Below are positions 1-8,602 of a stretch of 64,000 bases of DNA, in pieces. The notes under the pieces were generated by a model that had not been told where the DNA came from, ran no database searches, and was given only the letters and a program-made list of their open reading frames with translations. The position numbers and the translations under genes were made by a program. Positions within the stretch are counted from its first letter, which is position 1, and each line of letters begins with the position of its first letter. Origin of the DNA: Neptunicella plasticusilytica (GTDB lineage: Bacteria; Pseudomonadota; Gammaproteobacteria; Enterobacterales; Alteromonadaceae); NCBI RefSeq assembly GCF_047922965.1, contig NZ_CP150481.1:3720001-3784000 (forward strand), read 5' to 3'.

Positions 1-32
1 AGTACGACAAGCTGTGTTTTGATCTCGCTCAT
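1..32 (-). CDS. lpd: Dihydrolipoyl dehydrogenase (E3), N-terminal fragment cut by window edge
   Basis: Only the first ten codons are present; the reverse strand reads MSEIKTQLVV and runs off the left edge. This matches the start of E. coli Lpd (MSTEIKTQVVV), and it sits directly downstream of aceF in the same direction, where lpd is expected. Lpd is the flavoprotein E3 subunit that reoxidises the lipoyl groups of the pyruvate dehydrogenase and 2-oxoglutarate dehydrogenase complexes. The assignment rests on this short match plus gene order. Confidence 0.8.
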   Translation of the reverse strand, partial: MSEIKTQLVV

Positions 33-61
33 GAGTAACCTCAAATTATTATGACTTTCTT

Positions 62-94
62 AACGGGGCGGATTCTACTCAGCCCAACCCCGTT
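62..94 (-). other. Hairpin between aceF and lpd
   Basis: AACGGGG (62-68) pairs with CCCCGTT (88-94), giving a 7-bp stem with a long loop in the aceF-lpd spacer. No T-run follows on the minus strand, so it is not a classical terminator. It could attenuate or process the transcript between aceF and lpd; this is inference. Confidence 0.4.
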
Positions 95-122
95 TAGCAA
101 AAATTTACGACTATTTTTTCAA

Positions 123-1829
123 CTACAGCAACATATTACGAATATCGCCCAGCACTGTACTCAAATGTACTGCAAAACGTGCTGCTACCGCACCATCAAT
201 CACCCTATGATCATAAGATAATGATAGTGGCAGCATTAACCTGGGCTCAAATTCCTTGCCATTCCACTTTGGTTTCATTTCACTTTTTGATACACCTAAT
301 ATGGCGACATCCGGCGCATTTACAATAGGCGTAAACGCCGTTCCGCCAATACCGCCCAAGCTGGATATAGTAAAACAGCTTCCCTGCATATCGGCGGCTT
401 TCAGTTTGCCATCGCGGGCATTTTTACTGATGGTCATTAATTCTTCGGATAACTCGTAGATACCTTTCTTGTCCACGTCGCGAACAACAGGTACCACCAG
501 GCCGCCCGGTGTTTCTACTGCAATACCGATATGGAAGTACTTTTTCTGGATCAGGCTTTCTCCGGATTCAGACAAAGAAGAATTAAACACCGGATAGGCT
601 TTAAGCGCATCGGCGACGGCTTTCATCATAAACACCAGCGGGGTAATTTTTATGCCCAGCTTTTTCTTTTCTGCTACCGCATTTTGCTGTTTGCGGAAGG
701 ATTCCATCTCGGTGATATCCGCTTCTTCAAACTGAGTAACATGAGGGATCGTCACCCAGTTGCGGTGCAAGTTGGGACCAGATATTTTCTGGATACGCGT
801 TAAAGGCACTTCTTCCACTTCACCAAACTTGCTGAAATCAACCTTGGGTGGTGGCAATACTTGTAATCCACCAGAACCGGCGGCAACCGACGAGCCAGCT
901 GTCATTTTGGGACGAGACAACTCGTACTTCACATAAGACTGAACATCTTCCTTGAGTACACGATTTTTGCGACCTGTGCCTTTAACCTGAGTCAGGTCAA
1001 CGCCAAATTCGCGAGCTAATCGACGTACAGATGGAGAGGCATGCACCTTGTCTCCACGCTGCTTTTCACCCGCAGAAGGATGATGCGGAACCGGTGGTGC
1101 TTTTTGTTTGGGCTCGTTAGACTCGGATTTACCCTGCTCTTTTTCAGCCGGCTTTTGTTCTTTTGTACTCTCGGATGCAGCAGGTTTGCTTTGCGGCTTG
1201 CCGCCTGCTTCCTTAACTTCGAGCATCAGAATCAGTGAGCCATTGGAAACTTTATCACCGCTTTTGACTTTAACTTCTTTGACTACACCGGCTTTAGGTG
1301 AAGGCACATCCATTGTAGCTTTGTCGGTTTCCAGTGTGATTAAACCGGCTTCGGCTTCAATTTCGTCACCTTCTGCGACCAGTACATCGATCACATCCAC
1401 TTCACCGTCAGTACCAATATCAGGCACATTGACTTCAATGACTCGACTTACCGCCTCATCTGAATCATTCGCATCGTCAGATTCAGCAGACTCTTCGGCT
1501 TTTTCTGGTTCGGATTGAGATACCGTCTCTTCTTCAGGCTCTTTCTGTTCGGCGGATTCAGCTTCACCAGAAGATTCTTGCTGTTCGTCACCAGCCACTT
1601 CAATCTTCATGATCAGCTTATCCTGACCAATTTTATCACCGGTACTAACCAGAATTTCGGTCACTTTGCCGCCAAAAGGTGCCGGTATATCCATACTGGC
1701 CTTATCACTTTCAACCGTCACCAGCGACGCTTCAGCTTCGACTACTTCACCCACTTCCACGCAAATTTCGATGATTTCAACTTCTTCCCCGCCAACATCG
1801 GGTACTAGTACATCTTTTATTTCGGCCAT
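123..1829 (-). CDS. aceF: Pyruvate dehydrogenase E2, dihydrolipoyl acetyltransferase
   Basis: E2 core of the pyruvate dehydrogenase complex; transfers acetyl groups from lipoate to CoA. 568 aa. Two lipoyl domains are visible, each with the DKA motif; the lipoylated lysines are about K43 and K170. They are separated by acidic Glu/Ser-rich and Lys/Pro-rich linkers. A peripheral subunit-binding domain (about 262-300) is followed by the acetyltransferase domain with the C-terminal catalytic H541-x3-D545-G motif. E. coli AceF carries three lipoyl domains, so this is a two-domain version. It lies 20 bp downstream of aceE and clearly shares its operon. Assignment is secure; only the number of lipoyl domains differs from the textbook enzyme. 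Confidence 0.97.
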   Translation of the reverse strand: MAEIKDVLVPDVGGEEVEIIEICVEVGEVVEAEASLVTVESDKASMDIPAPFGGKVTEILVSTGDKIGQDKLIMKIEVAGDEQQESSGEAESAEQKEPEEETVSQSEPEKAEESAESDDANDSDEAVSRVIEVNVPDIGTDGEVDVIDVLVAEGDEIEAEAGLITLETDKATMDVPSPKAGVVKEVKVKSGDKVSNGSLILMLEVKEAGGKPQSKPAASESTKEQKPAEKEQGKSESNEPKQKAPPVPHHPSAGEKQRGDKVHASPSVRRLAREFGVDLTQVKGTGRKNRVLKEDVQSYVKYELSRPKMTAGSSVAAGSGGLQVLPPPKVDFSKFGEVEEVPLTRIQKISGPNLHRNWVTIPHVTQFEEADITEMESFRKQQNAVAEKKKLGIKITPLVFMMKAVADALKAYPVFNSSLSESGESLIQKKYFHIGIAVETPGGLVVPVVRDVDKKGIYELSEELMTISKNARDGKLKAADMQGSCFTISSLGGIGGTAFTPIVNAPDVAILGVSKSEMKPKWNGKEFEPRLMLPLSLSYDHRVIDGAVAARFAVHLSTVLGDIRNMLL

Positions 1830-1849
1830 ATTAAATTCTCCTTGCCCGA

Positions 1850-4522
1850 TTATGCGTAAAGCGGATTAAGTTTGTCAGAATCGATAGCGTACTTTTTAAT
1901 CGCATCGGTCACGACTTTCTTGTCCAGTTCACCCGCTTTAGCCAACTCGTACAAACTGGCGACCACGATGAATTTAGCATCCACCTCGAAATGATGGCGC
2001 AAGTTAGCGCGGCTATCAGAGCGGCCAAAACCGTCGGTTCCCAGCACCTTATACGGACCAGGAACAAAGGCGCGGATTTGGTCGACATAGCCTTTAACAT
2101 AGTCTGTTGCAGCAATAGTCGGCCCTTTGACAGCCTTATCCAATACAGATGTAACATAAGGAATGCGTTCTTTTTTGGACGGATTAAGCATATTGCTACG
2201 CTCGCAATCCAGTCCTTCGCGCGCCAGTTCGTTAAACGATGTCACGCTGAATACATCTGAAGCAATATTAAAATCTTTGCTTAGCAACTGCGCCGCTTCA
2301 CGAACTTGCAACAAGATAGTACCACTACCCAGTAACTTGACATTGGCTTTGGCTTTAGTGGCCTTAACCGATTCCAGTTTATATATACCCTTAACGATAC
2401 CTTCTTCAGCCCCTTCAGGCAGTGCAGGTTGTACATAGTTTTCGTTCATTACCGTCAGGTAATAGAACACGTCTTCCTGTTCCTGGAACATACGACGCAT
2501 ACCATCCTGCACTATCACTGCTACTTCATAACCGTAGGTTGGATCATAAGTAACACAGTTAGGGATTAGCCCTGCCTGGGTATGACTTTGTCCATCCTGA
2601 TGCTGCAACCCTTCACCGTTCAGGGTAGTACGTCCAGCAGTACCTCCGACCAGGAAGCCGCGAGCCATGCTGTCTCCTGCTGCCCAGGCCAAATCGCCCA
2701 CCCGTTGGAAACCAAACATGGAGTAGTAGATATATACCGGGATCATCGGTAAATCATTAGTGGAATAGGAAGTTCCGGCCGCTAACCAGGAAGCCATCGC
2801 CCCCAGTTCGTTAATTCCTTCCTGTAATACCTGACCTTTTTTATCTTCGCGATAATAGGCCACCTGATCGGCATCCTGCGGTACATACTTCTGACCGTGG
2901 TTTGAGTAAATACCCACTTGACGGAACAAACCTTCCATCCCGAATGTACGAGCTTCGTCGGGAATAATAGGTACCACGCGCGAGCCGACCTGCTTGTCTT
3001 TAAGCATGGCAGTCAACACCCGCACGAAAGCCATAGTAGTGGAGATTTCACGCTCACCCGAACCTTTGGTAATAGCTTCAAAGGCCTTTAATGGTGGTGC
3101 GGGCAATTCTTCACTGCTTTTTGGCAAGCGGGCCGGCAAGTAACCAAATAGCGCTTCCCGTCGGGCGCGCAAATATTTCATTTCTTGGCTGTCTTCGTCG
3201 AATTTGAAGTAAGGCAAATCAGCCAGTTTGTCGTCATCGATGGGAATATTAAATCTGTCGCGATACTCTCTAACCGCCTCCAGATCCATTTTCTTGACGT
3301 TGTGGGCGATGTTCTTGCCTTCACCGGCCGCACCCATGCCATAACCTTTAACGGTTTTGGCCAGAATAACCTGTGGACGTCCCTTGGTTTCTACAGCGCG
3401 CTTATAGGCCGCATAAACCTTAACCGGATCATGACCACCACGATTCAAACGCCAGATATCTTCATCCGACATATTGGCAACCATTTCTTTGGTTTCGGGA
3501 TACTTGCCAAAGAAATTTTCGCGAGTATAGGCACCACCTTTGGCTTTATAGTTTTGATACTCGCCATCAACGGTTTCATTCATGATGTCCAGCAACTTGC
3601 CTTTGGTATCACGGGCTAACAGTGGGTCCCAGTAACGACCCCAGATCACTTTTATCACTTCCCAGCCTGCGCCGCGGAAGTTACCTTCCAGTTCCTGAAT
3701 AATTTTACCGTTACCGCGAACCGGTCCGTCCAGACGTTGCAGATTACAGTTAACCACAAAAGTCAGATTATCCAGTCCTTCGCGTGAGGCCAAACCAATG
3801 GCTCCCAGGGATTCTGGCTCATCTACTTCGCCGTCACCAAGGAAACACCATACGCGCTGCTCAGAGCAATCCTTTAAGCCGCGGTTGGTCAAATATTTCA
3901 GATAACGGGCCAGATAAATTGCCTGCATTGGACCTAGGCCCATAGAAACAGTAGGGAATTGCCAGAAATCCGGCATCAAACGTGGATGCGGATAAGAAGA
4001 CAGACCTTTGCCGTCTACTTCCTGACGAAAACCATCCAATTGCTCATCGCTCAGGCGGCCTTCAATATAGGCACGGGAATAAATGCCGGGGGAAACATGG
4101 CCCTGAACAAACAGAAAATCGCCGCCATCTTTATCATTGGCGGCGCGGAAAAAGTGGTTAAAGCCCACATCGTAAAGCATCGCTGAAGAGGCAAAACTGG
4201 AAATATGTCCACCCAAATCCAGATCTTTCTTGGAACCACGCACCACCATCATCATCGCATTCCAGCGAATAGCGTTACGAATTTTAGCCTCGATGGTCTG
4301 ATCGCCAGGCATAGTCGGTTCCTGGCCGGCAGGAATTGTATTGATATAGGCTGTAGTTGCCGTATAAGGTAAATGGGCACCGCTACGACGCCCTTTTTCG
4401 ATCAGGCTCTCAAGCAGGAAATGGGCACGTTCTGGACCTTCTTCTTCCAAAACGGCTTCGAGTGCATCTAACCATTCTTGCGTTTCTTGTTGATCCAAGT
4501 CTGGTTGCATCATTTCTGACAT
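1850..4522 (-). CDS. aceE: Pyruvate dehydrogenase E1 component (homodimeric type)
   Basis: Thiamine-diphosphate-dependent decarboxylase that acetylates the lipoyl groups of AceF. 890 aa, the usual length of the gammaproteobacterial homodimeric E1. The ThDP/Mg motif begins with GDG at about 229-231 and ends with NCN at 258-260. The N terminus is rich in Asp/Glu, as in the family part that docks to E2. A GGAAAG ribosome-binding site lies just upstream of the ATG. It is the first structural gene of aceE-aceF-lpd, separated from pdhR by 146 bp holding a nested inverted repeat, so pyruvate control through PdhR is likely. Confidence 0.98.
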   Translation of the reverse strand: MSEMMQPDLDQQETQEWLDALEAVLEEEGPERAHFLLESLIEKGRRSGAHLPYTATTAYINTIPAGQEPTMPGDQTIEAKIRNAIRWNAMMMVVRGSKKDLDLGGHISSFASSAMLYDVGFNHFFRAANDKDGGDFLFVQGHVSPGIYSRAYIEGRLSDEQLDGFRQEVDGKGLSSYPHPRLMPDFWQFPTVSMGLGPMQAIYLARYLKYLTNRGLKDCSEQRVWCFLGDGEVDEPESLGAIGLASREGLDNLTFVVNCNLQRLDGPVRGNGKIIQELEGNFRGAGWEVIKVIWGRYWDPLLARDTKGKLLDIMNETVDGEYQNYKAKGGAYTRENFFGKYPETKEMVANMSDEDIWRLNRGGHDPVKVYAAYKRAVETKGRPQVILAKTVKGYGMGAAGEGKNIAHNVKKMDLEAVREYRDRFNIPIDDDKLADLPYFKFDEDSQEMKYLRARREALFGYLPARLPKSSEELPAPPLKAFEAITKGSGEREISTTMAFVRVLTAMLKDKQVGSRVVPIIPDEARTFGMEGLFRQVGIYSNHGQKYVPQDADQVAYYREDKKGQVLQEGINELGAMASWLAAGTSYSTNDLPMIPVYIYYSMFGFQRVGDLAWAAGDSMARGFLVGGTAGRTTLNGEGLQHQDGQSHTQAGLIPNCVTYDPTYGYEVAVIVQDGMRRMFQEQEDVFYYLTVMNENYVQPALPEGAEEGIVKGIYKLESVKATKAKANVKLLGSGTILLQVREAAQLLSKDFNIASDVFSVTSFNELAREGLDCERSNMLNPSKKERIPYVTSVLDKAVKGPTIAATDYVKGYVDQIRAFVPGPYKVLGTDGFGRSDSRANLRHHFEVDAKFIVVASLYELAKAGELDKKVVTDAIKKYAIDSDKLNPLYA

Positions 4523-4550
4523 GTTGCTTTCCTATTGTTGGTTAAATCGA

Positions 4551-4610
4551 TGCCGGATGAATAGTGTTTAAACATAGCTTATGTTTAACACTTTCTCAGT
4601 TGATCCGGCA
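4551..4610. promoter_or_regulatory. Nested inverted repeat in the pdhR-aceE spacer
   Basis: Outer arms TGCCGGAT (4551-4558) and ATCCGGCA (4603-4610) enclose inner arms AGTGTTTAAACATA (4563-4576) and TATGTTTAACACT (4580-4592). The inner arms are complementary except for one bulged base. On RNA the inner stem would be about 13 bp with a 3-nt loop. It may be an attenuator/processing hairpin, or a dimeric regulator site upstream of aceE. No long T-run follows the hairpin. Confidence 0.6.
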
Positions 4611-4668
4611 TGTTCATCTTTTTTGTGGCTAATTCCATCCCTAAATAGTGAGGAATTTACCTGCGTTT

Positions 4669-5415
4669 TTATAATTCAATTCTTCGTAAGGTGCGCTGCA
4701 TGCGCGAGTTTTGCCGGTTTATATCCAGCAAGGTTTCTTCAATGAAAGCCAAGTGTTCATTACTGGCCTGCCTGGCGCCTTCAGGGTCCGCGTCACGAAT
4801 GGCTTGTAAAATTTTAAGTCGTTGACTGCGTAACTTGTCGCCACAATTGCTGTGCTCAGCCAACACCCGGAGATTCCTTTCTATGTTATCCAGCAACATC
4901 GGTTGCATGGTTCGCACGACGTGCAATAACACTGCATTATGCGAAGCCTGGGCCATGGCCACATAAAATTGCACCAGCGATTCAGCCTGATGAGTAAACT
5001 CTGCTTGCCAGGTGCTTTCCACCTCACGATAGGCCGCTTCAATCTTGTCCAAATCAGTCTGCTCTGCCCTTAGAGCTGCATAATAGGCAGCAATACCCTC
5101 AAGAGCATGACGAAACTCAAGTAAGTCATATTGAGACTCGGGGTTGGCACTGATCAGCGCCATCAAGGGCTGGTTGGCAACAGGATTAACAATATCTCTG
5201 ATATAAGTACCGCCGCCCTGCTTACGCTGCAGCAAGCCTTTAGCTTCCAATTTTTGAATCGCTTCGCGTAAGGACGGACGGGACACATCAAAACGGCTCG
5301 CCAGATCGCGTTCTGACGGCAGTTTTTGGCCCGCGATCATGCTACCACTGAGGATCATTTCCTCCAGCTTTTGCATAATCACATCCGACAGCTTTTGCGG
5401 TTTAATTCGCTGCAT
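4669..5415 (-). CDS. pdhR: Pyruvate dehydrogenase complex repressor (GntR/FadR family)
   Basis: Pyruvate-responsive repressor of the pdh operon. 248 aa. The N-terminal winged helix-turn-helix is clear (about residues 25-72: ERDLASRFDVSRPSLREAIQ, then a wing with GGGTYI). It is followed by an all-helical FCD ligand-binding domain. Its place directly upstream of aceEF, facing the same way, is the canonical PdhR position. A PdhR-like palindrome lies about 20 bp upstream of its start codon, suggesting autoregulation. Length and domain layout are normal for the family. Confidence 0.94.
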   Translation of the reverse strand: MQRIKPQKLSDVIMQKLEEMILSGSMIAGQKLPSERDLASRFDVSRPSLREAIQKLEAKGLLQRKQGGGTYIRDIVNPVANQPLMALISANPESQYDLLEFRHALEGIAAYYAALRAEQTDLDKIEAAYREVESTWQAEFTHQAESLVQFYVAMAQASHNAVLLHVVRTMQPMLLDNIERNLRVLAEHSNCGDKLRSQRLKILQAIRDADPEGARQASNEHLAFIEETLLDINRQNSRMQRTLRRIEL

Positions 5416-5433
5416 AGCCCGTTAATTCTTCAC

Positions 5434-5450
5434 AATGGTAATACCAATTT
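5434..5450 (-). promoter_or_regulatory. Putative PdhR operator upstream of pdhR
   Basis: The minus strand reads AAATTGGTATTACCATT, with a GGT-N3-ACC core flanked by AT. It closely resembles the E. coli pdh box (ATTGGTNNNACCAAT). It is about 20 bp upstream of the pdhR ATG. Confidence 0.65.
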
Positions 5451-5567
5451 ACCTATTAGGGTAACCGATCTGCGACACTGGTTACAATCCATATTCTTTA
5501 TTCAACATTTAACTAACTGTTTTTAAACATAAATAAACAAGTTAAAGTCAAAATACAGCCAATACGG

Positions 5568-5580
5568 ATGGTATTACCAT
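5568..5580. promoter_or_regulatory. Second PdhR-like palindrome next to the ampE stop codon
   Basis: ATGGTATTACCAT is a perfect 13-bp palindrome with the same GGTATTACC core as the operator near pdhR, about 130 bp away. It touches the 3' end of ampE. It may be a second PdhR site allowing cooperative or looped binding over the pdhR promoter region; that role is inference. Confidence 0.45.
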
Positions 5581-6405
5581 TCAGCTAATGAGCCCCCCTA
5601 AAGTCAGCAATGAAATAAGTACCAGTATAAATAGCAGATTGCGCTTGGCCAATCGCACCAAGGTACAAGGTTCCTGAGCCAGATCGTTTTCATCAACCGG
5701 GGTTTCTTCTGCGGCCTTACCGACATCACTGAGAATTTTTAACGCGCTGGGTTCCGGTTCCACCAGATAAGCCATCCAGACTGGAAATGCCTTGGAAAAA
5801 TGCCCCATAAAGACAAAGCCAAAGGTGGTAATTCTAACCGGTACCCAATCCAGCACTTTAACCCAGTCATGCAGTTTGCTGGTCACCGTTAATTGATGAT
5901 GCTCGGCGTATCGCAACATATTGCGACTTAAAACATAGAGTAGCGCACCAGGCGCACCGAATATCGCAAACCAGATAATGACTGCACTATAGAAGCGATA
6001 ATTAACCCATACCAAGGTTTGGCCAACACTCATGCCCCGCTCAGGATCGTGTCCAAGCTGTTCAGCATATAAACAACAGGCTTCGGTATCGCCACGGTTA
6101 GCAGCCTGCAAATAGTTCTTGTAAGCCGCGCGTTGTTTGGGGCAACCGATACAAATCATCAACACTGCAGCACTGACCAATAATTCCAGAAGACCGTTGT
6201 TAAGCACAGAGATAGTCAATTGCAATAATAGGGCTGGCACTATCACAACCGCCAAGGTCTTCCAAACTGATACATCTCCGGAAAACCCAACACGCCCCTT
6301 GAGCAACGCCATATAACGCGGGAAGTAATATTCAAAACACCACAACGGGCTTTTCACCGTCACGCGTTCAAGTGCCAAGACTAATAGTAAACTCACCAGA
6401 ATCAT
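5581..6405 (-). CDS. ampE: AmpE-family inner-membrane protein
   Basis: Membrane protein of the AmpE family, linked in E. coli to the ampDE locus of beta-lactamase/peptidoglycan recycling; biochemical function unknown. 274 aa from the ATG at 6405, which has an AAGGAA Shine-Dalgarno and gives MILVSLLLVLALERV, aligning with the E. coli N terminus. An in-frame start 60 bp upstream lacks such support. Recognisable segments include ICIGCPKQRAAYKNYLQAA and VLDWVPVRI, with hydrophobic helices near both ends. It lies upstream of pdhR in the same direction. The usual partner ampD is not found beside it. Confidence 0.88.
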   Translation of the reverse strand: MILVSLLLVLALERVTVKSPLWCFEYYFPRYMALLKGRVGFSGDVSVWKTLAVVIVPALLLQLTISVLNNGLLELLVSAAVLMICIGCPKQRAAYKNYLQAANRGDTEACCLYAEQLGHDPERGMSVGQTLVWVNYRFYSAVIIWFAIFGAPGALLYVLSRNMLRYAEHHQLTVTSKLHDWVKVLDWVPVRITTFGFVFMGHFSKAFPVWMAYLVEPEPSALKILSDVGKAAEETPVDENDLAQEPCTLVRLAKRNLLFILVLISLLTLGGLIS

Positions 6406-7001
6406 TTGTTGTTCCTTTGCAGATTTCTGCTTGTTGCCGATTAAGGCGGATAGTTTGCGTGACAAGAGTAAGCGCCGCTCTGAGCTTCGTCAATCAGACC
6501 AGTAGTCAAAAAAAGGGACAGCAACGAGCTAAAGACAATGTTCACGGGACGCGGCTATGGCACAAGGGAAAAACCATGGTTAGCAAAGGGCAGCGGTTAA
6601 GGGAGATAGTCATCCAGCGCCAACCTAAAACACCAGTGACGGCCTAAAGACCTACCTACATTTTAGCGAAACGCCTGTAGGTCGTGGCTTTAGCCCGACG
6701 CCAATAGTTCCCTTGACCCTGAGTAACAAGAAGCAGTTATTTTACTGATCCATAATTAGTGAGTGTATGCGGGATGGACTTTAGTCATTCATCTGCTCGC
6801 TAGCCTAAAACTCCACCGAGGAGAACGAGGTAATACCCGCAGGGAGATGGATTTTAACTTATAGTTCGAAGCCCGCTACTCGATGCAGCGGTTTTATGAC
6901 TTCGCGCGACAACGGTTTGAAAAACAAATTCCGTTCTCGCCAACCCTCTCCTGTTTTGGTTATCATAGTGGCTGAATAAGTGTTGTCACTCAGGTTCAGG
7001 C
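6406..7001. other. Non-coding gap between divergent ampE and retropepsin-like gene
   Basis: About 600 bp with no convincing gene on either strand. In E. coli ampD occupies this position, but no AmpD-like sequence (His/Glu-containing amidase motifs) could be read here. It must hold the promoters of ampE (leftward) and of the 7002 gene (rightward), though no strong -35/-10 pair was identified. The only clear structure is the 64-bp repeat at 6637-6700. Confidence 0.5.
6637..6700 (+). repeat. 64-bp palindromic interspersed repeat, copy 1
   Basis: Starts TGACGGCCTAAAGACCTACC and ends GTCGTGGCTTTAGCCCGACG. The ends are imperfect inverted repeats (GGCCTAAAG/CTTTAGCC, with ACCTAC/GTAGGT inside). The reverse complement of 13176-13239 matches it over the whole 64 bp with roughly a dozen differences. 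It looks like a REP/MITE-like non-coding element. Confidence 0.75.
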
Positions 7002-7520
7002 ATGTCTTCAACAGATCATCAAAAATTCGGCAAAGGAATGTTTGTGCTGGCCTGGATCAGCGCACTATTGTTGTTAAGTTTATGGTTTGACGATCTGCTC
7101 GACAAACAATTCAATCCCAACCAGCAACCGCAGTCGTTGCAAACCTCTGATTCGATTATGGTGGTACTTGAGCAAAACCGACAAGGCCATTATGTGGCGT
7201 CGGGTACGATTAATCGACAACCCGTCACTTATTTGCTCGACACTGGTGCAACCCAGGTTTCGATTCCTGCCCATCTGGCCAGTCAGCTCAACTTGCAAAG
7301 TGGTTACAGCCAACAAGTCAGCACGGCCAATGGTAATATCCGAGTTTATAGTACCCGCATTGACGAATTAACTCTGGGCGATATTGTTTTACATGATATT
7401 CCCGCTCACTTAAATCCGGCGATCGATTCGGATGAAATTTTATTAGGCATGAGTGCCCTTAGAAAGCTGGATTTTCAACAACAAAACGGCGCTTTAGTGT
7501 TAACCCAAAAAACGAGATAG
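7002..7520 (+). CDS. Membrane-anchored retropepsin-like aspartic protease
   Basis: 172-aa protein with one N-terminal membrane segment (about 13-28), then a soluble domain with the aspartic-protease motif D80-T-G-A followed by TQVSIP. A second hydrophobic/Gly element, EILLGMSAL, resembles the conserved ILG-type motif of clan AA single-domain proteases (TIGR02281-like). Such proteins act as dimers, one Asp per subunit, here presumably in the periplasm. Its substrate is unknown. It ends 6 bp before nadC and is probably co-transcribed with it. In E. coli this position next to nadC belongs to ampD, on the opposite strand relative to nadC. Confidence 0.85.
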   Translation: MSSTDHQKFGKGMFVLAWISALLLLSLWFDDLLDKQFNPNQQPQSLQTSDSIMVVLEQNRQGHYVASGTINRQPVTYLLDTGATQVSIPAHLASQLNLQSGYSQQVSTANGNIRVYSTRIDELTLGDIVLHDIPAHLNPAIDSDEILLGMSALRKLDFQQQNGALVLTQKTR

Positions 7521-7526
7521 TAATTT

Positions 7527-8366
7527 ATGTTAGATACCGATATCACACGGGCCGTTGAAGCCGCTTTGCAGGAAGACTTCGGTTATTTGCCATTTGAACG
7601 TGCCGATATTACCGCATTGCTTATTCCTGCCGAACAGCAGGCAAGAGCAACAGTGATTACCCGCGAAGATTGTGTATTGGCAGGCCAGCCCTGGGTCAAT
7701 GAAGTGTTTCGGCAGTTAGGCAATCAAGTCAAGTTAACCTGGTATCATCAGGACGGGACACATTGCCAGGCAGGTGATGTACTGTTTAAACTGGAAGGGC
7801 CGACCCGACATATTCTCAGTGGTGAGCGCACGGCGCTGAATTTTTTGCAGACGCTGTCTGCTACCGCAACCGAAACAGCGCGTTATGCTGAGTTATTAAA
7901 AGAGTCCACCACCAAAATATTGGATACTCGAAAAACCTTGCCTGGCTTGCGTACCGCACAGAAGTACGCGGTCAAATGCGGTGGAGGAGAAAATCATCGC
8001 ATGGGCCTATACGACGCTTTTTTAATCAAAGAGAATCATATCGCCGCCTGCGGTTCCATTCAGGCTGCCGTTTCCCTCGCCCGCAGCAACGACAGCAGCA
8101 AGACAGTTGAAGTAGAAGTAGAAAACTTGCAGGAGCTGCAACAAGCACTGGATAGTGGTGCCGATATTATTATGCTGGACAATTTTAGCCTGCAAGATGT
8201 CCAACAGGCAGTCAAGATCGCCAAGGGGCAAGCCAAGCTGGAAGTGTCCGGCAACATCGAACAGGATCGCTTGACTCAACTGGCATCCACCGGCGTAGAT
8301 TTTATTTCATCCGGAGCTCTCACCAAGCATGTCAAGGCAATTGATTTATCCCTGAGATTGAGCTAG
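7527..8366 (+). CDS. nadC: Nicotinate-nucleotide pyrophosphorylase (quinolinate phosphoribosyltransferase)
   Basis: Converts quinolinate and PRPP to nicotinate mononucleotide in de novo NAD synthesis. 279 aa, typical length. The active-site stretch DTRKTLPGLRTAQKYAV followed by GGGENHRMGL is intact. The C-terminal barrel elements ADIIMLDNF and LEVSGNI are also present. The start codon is 6 bp after the preceding stop with no strong Shine-Dalgarno, so translational coupling to the protease gene is plausible. Next to the pilus genes, as in E. coli (nadC-ppdD). Confidence 0.97.
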   Translation: MLDTDITRAVEAALQEDFGYLPFERADITALLIPAEQQARATVITREDCVLAGQPWVNEVFRQLGNQVKLTWYHQDGTHCQAGDVLFKLEGPTRHILSGERTALNFLQTLSATATETARYAELLKESTTKILDTRKTLPGLRTAQKYAVKCGGGENHRMGLYDAFLIKENHIAACGSIQAAVSLARSNDSSKTVEVEVENLQELQQALDSGADIIMLDNFSLQDVQQAVKIAKGQAKLEVSGNIEQDRLTQLASTGVDFISSGALTKHVKAIDLSLRLS

Positions 8367-8468
8367 CTTAGAACAGATAGTTGGCTTAACTTCATGTTAA
8401 ATAAACTATTTTCTAACACAAATGGAGTTGGCAACAAGGTTTTAACACTTAGGTATTTATCCGCATAC

Positions 8469-8496
8469 TTGTTACCGGAGCGATCGGATCTATACT
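8469..8496 (+). promoter_or_regulatory. Putative sigma-70 promoter of pilA
   Basis: TTGTTA (8469-8474), a 16-bp spacer and TATACT (8491-8496) lie about 100 bp upstream of the pilA start. Many pilA genes use sigma-54, but no GG-N10-GC element was found between nadC and pilA. Confidence 0.4.
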
Positions 8497-8602
8497 GGAA
8501 TTGTCCAAACAAGATGTGCCAACACAGCTTTTTTGTGAAACGCCAGATTTTTTGAAACTTTAGCAAACACTTTGCGTTCCAGGAATGCATCAGGAGATAC
8601 AC

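Noticed and set aside
1108..1518. Ser-rich plus-strand frame opposite aceF
   Set aside because: It mirrors the acidic linkers between the lipoyl domains of AceF and is not a gene.
6840..6975. Possible tRNA-like T-loop (GTTCGAA) and a 30-codon frame
   Set aside because: No acceptor stem or anticodon arm can be formed around the GTTCGAA, and the short frame has no ribosome-binding site or known motif.
8367..8602. Search for a sigma-54 promoter upstream of pilA
   Set aside because: GG pairs such as TTGGCAACAAGG lack GC at the correct 10-bp distance; a sigma-70-like element fits better.
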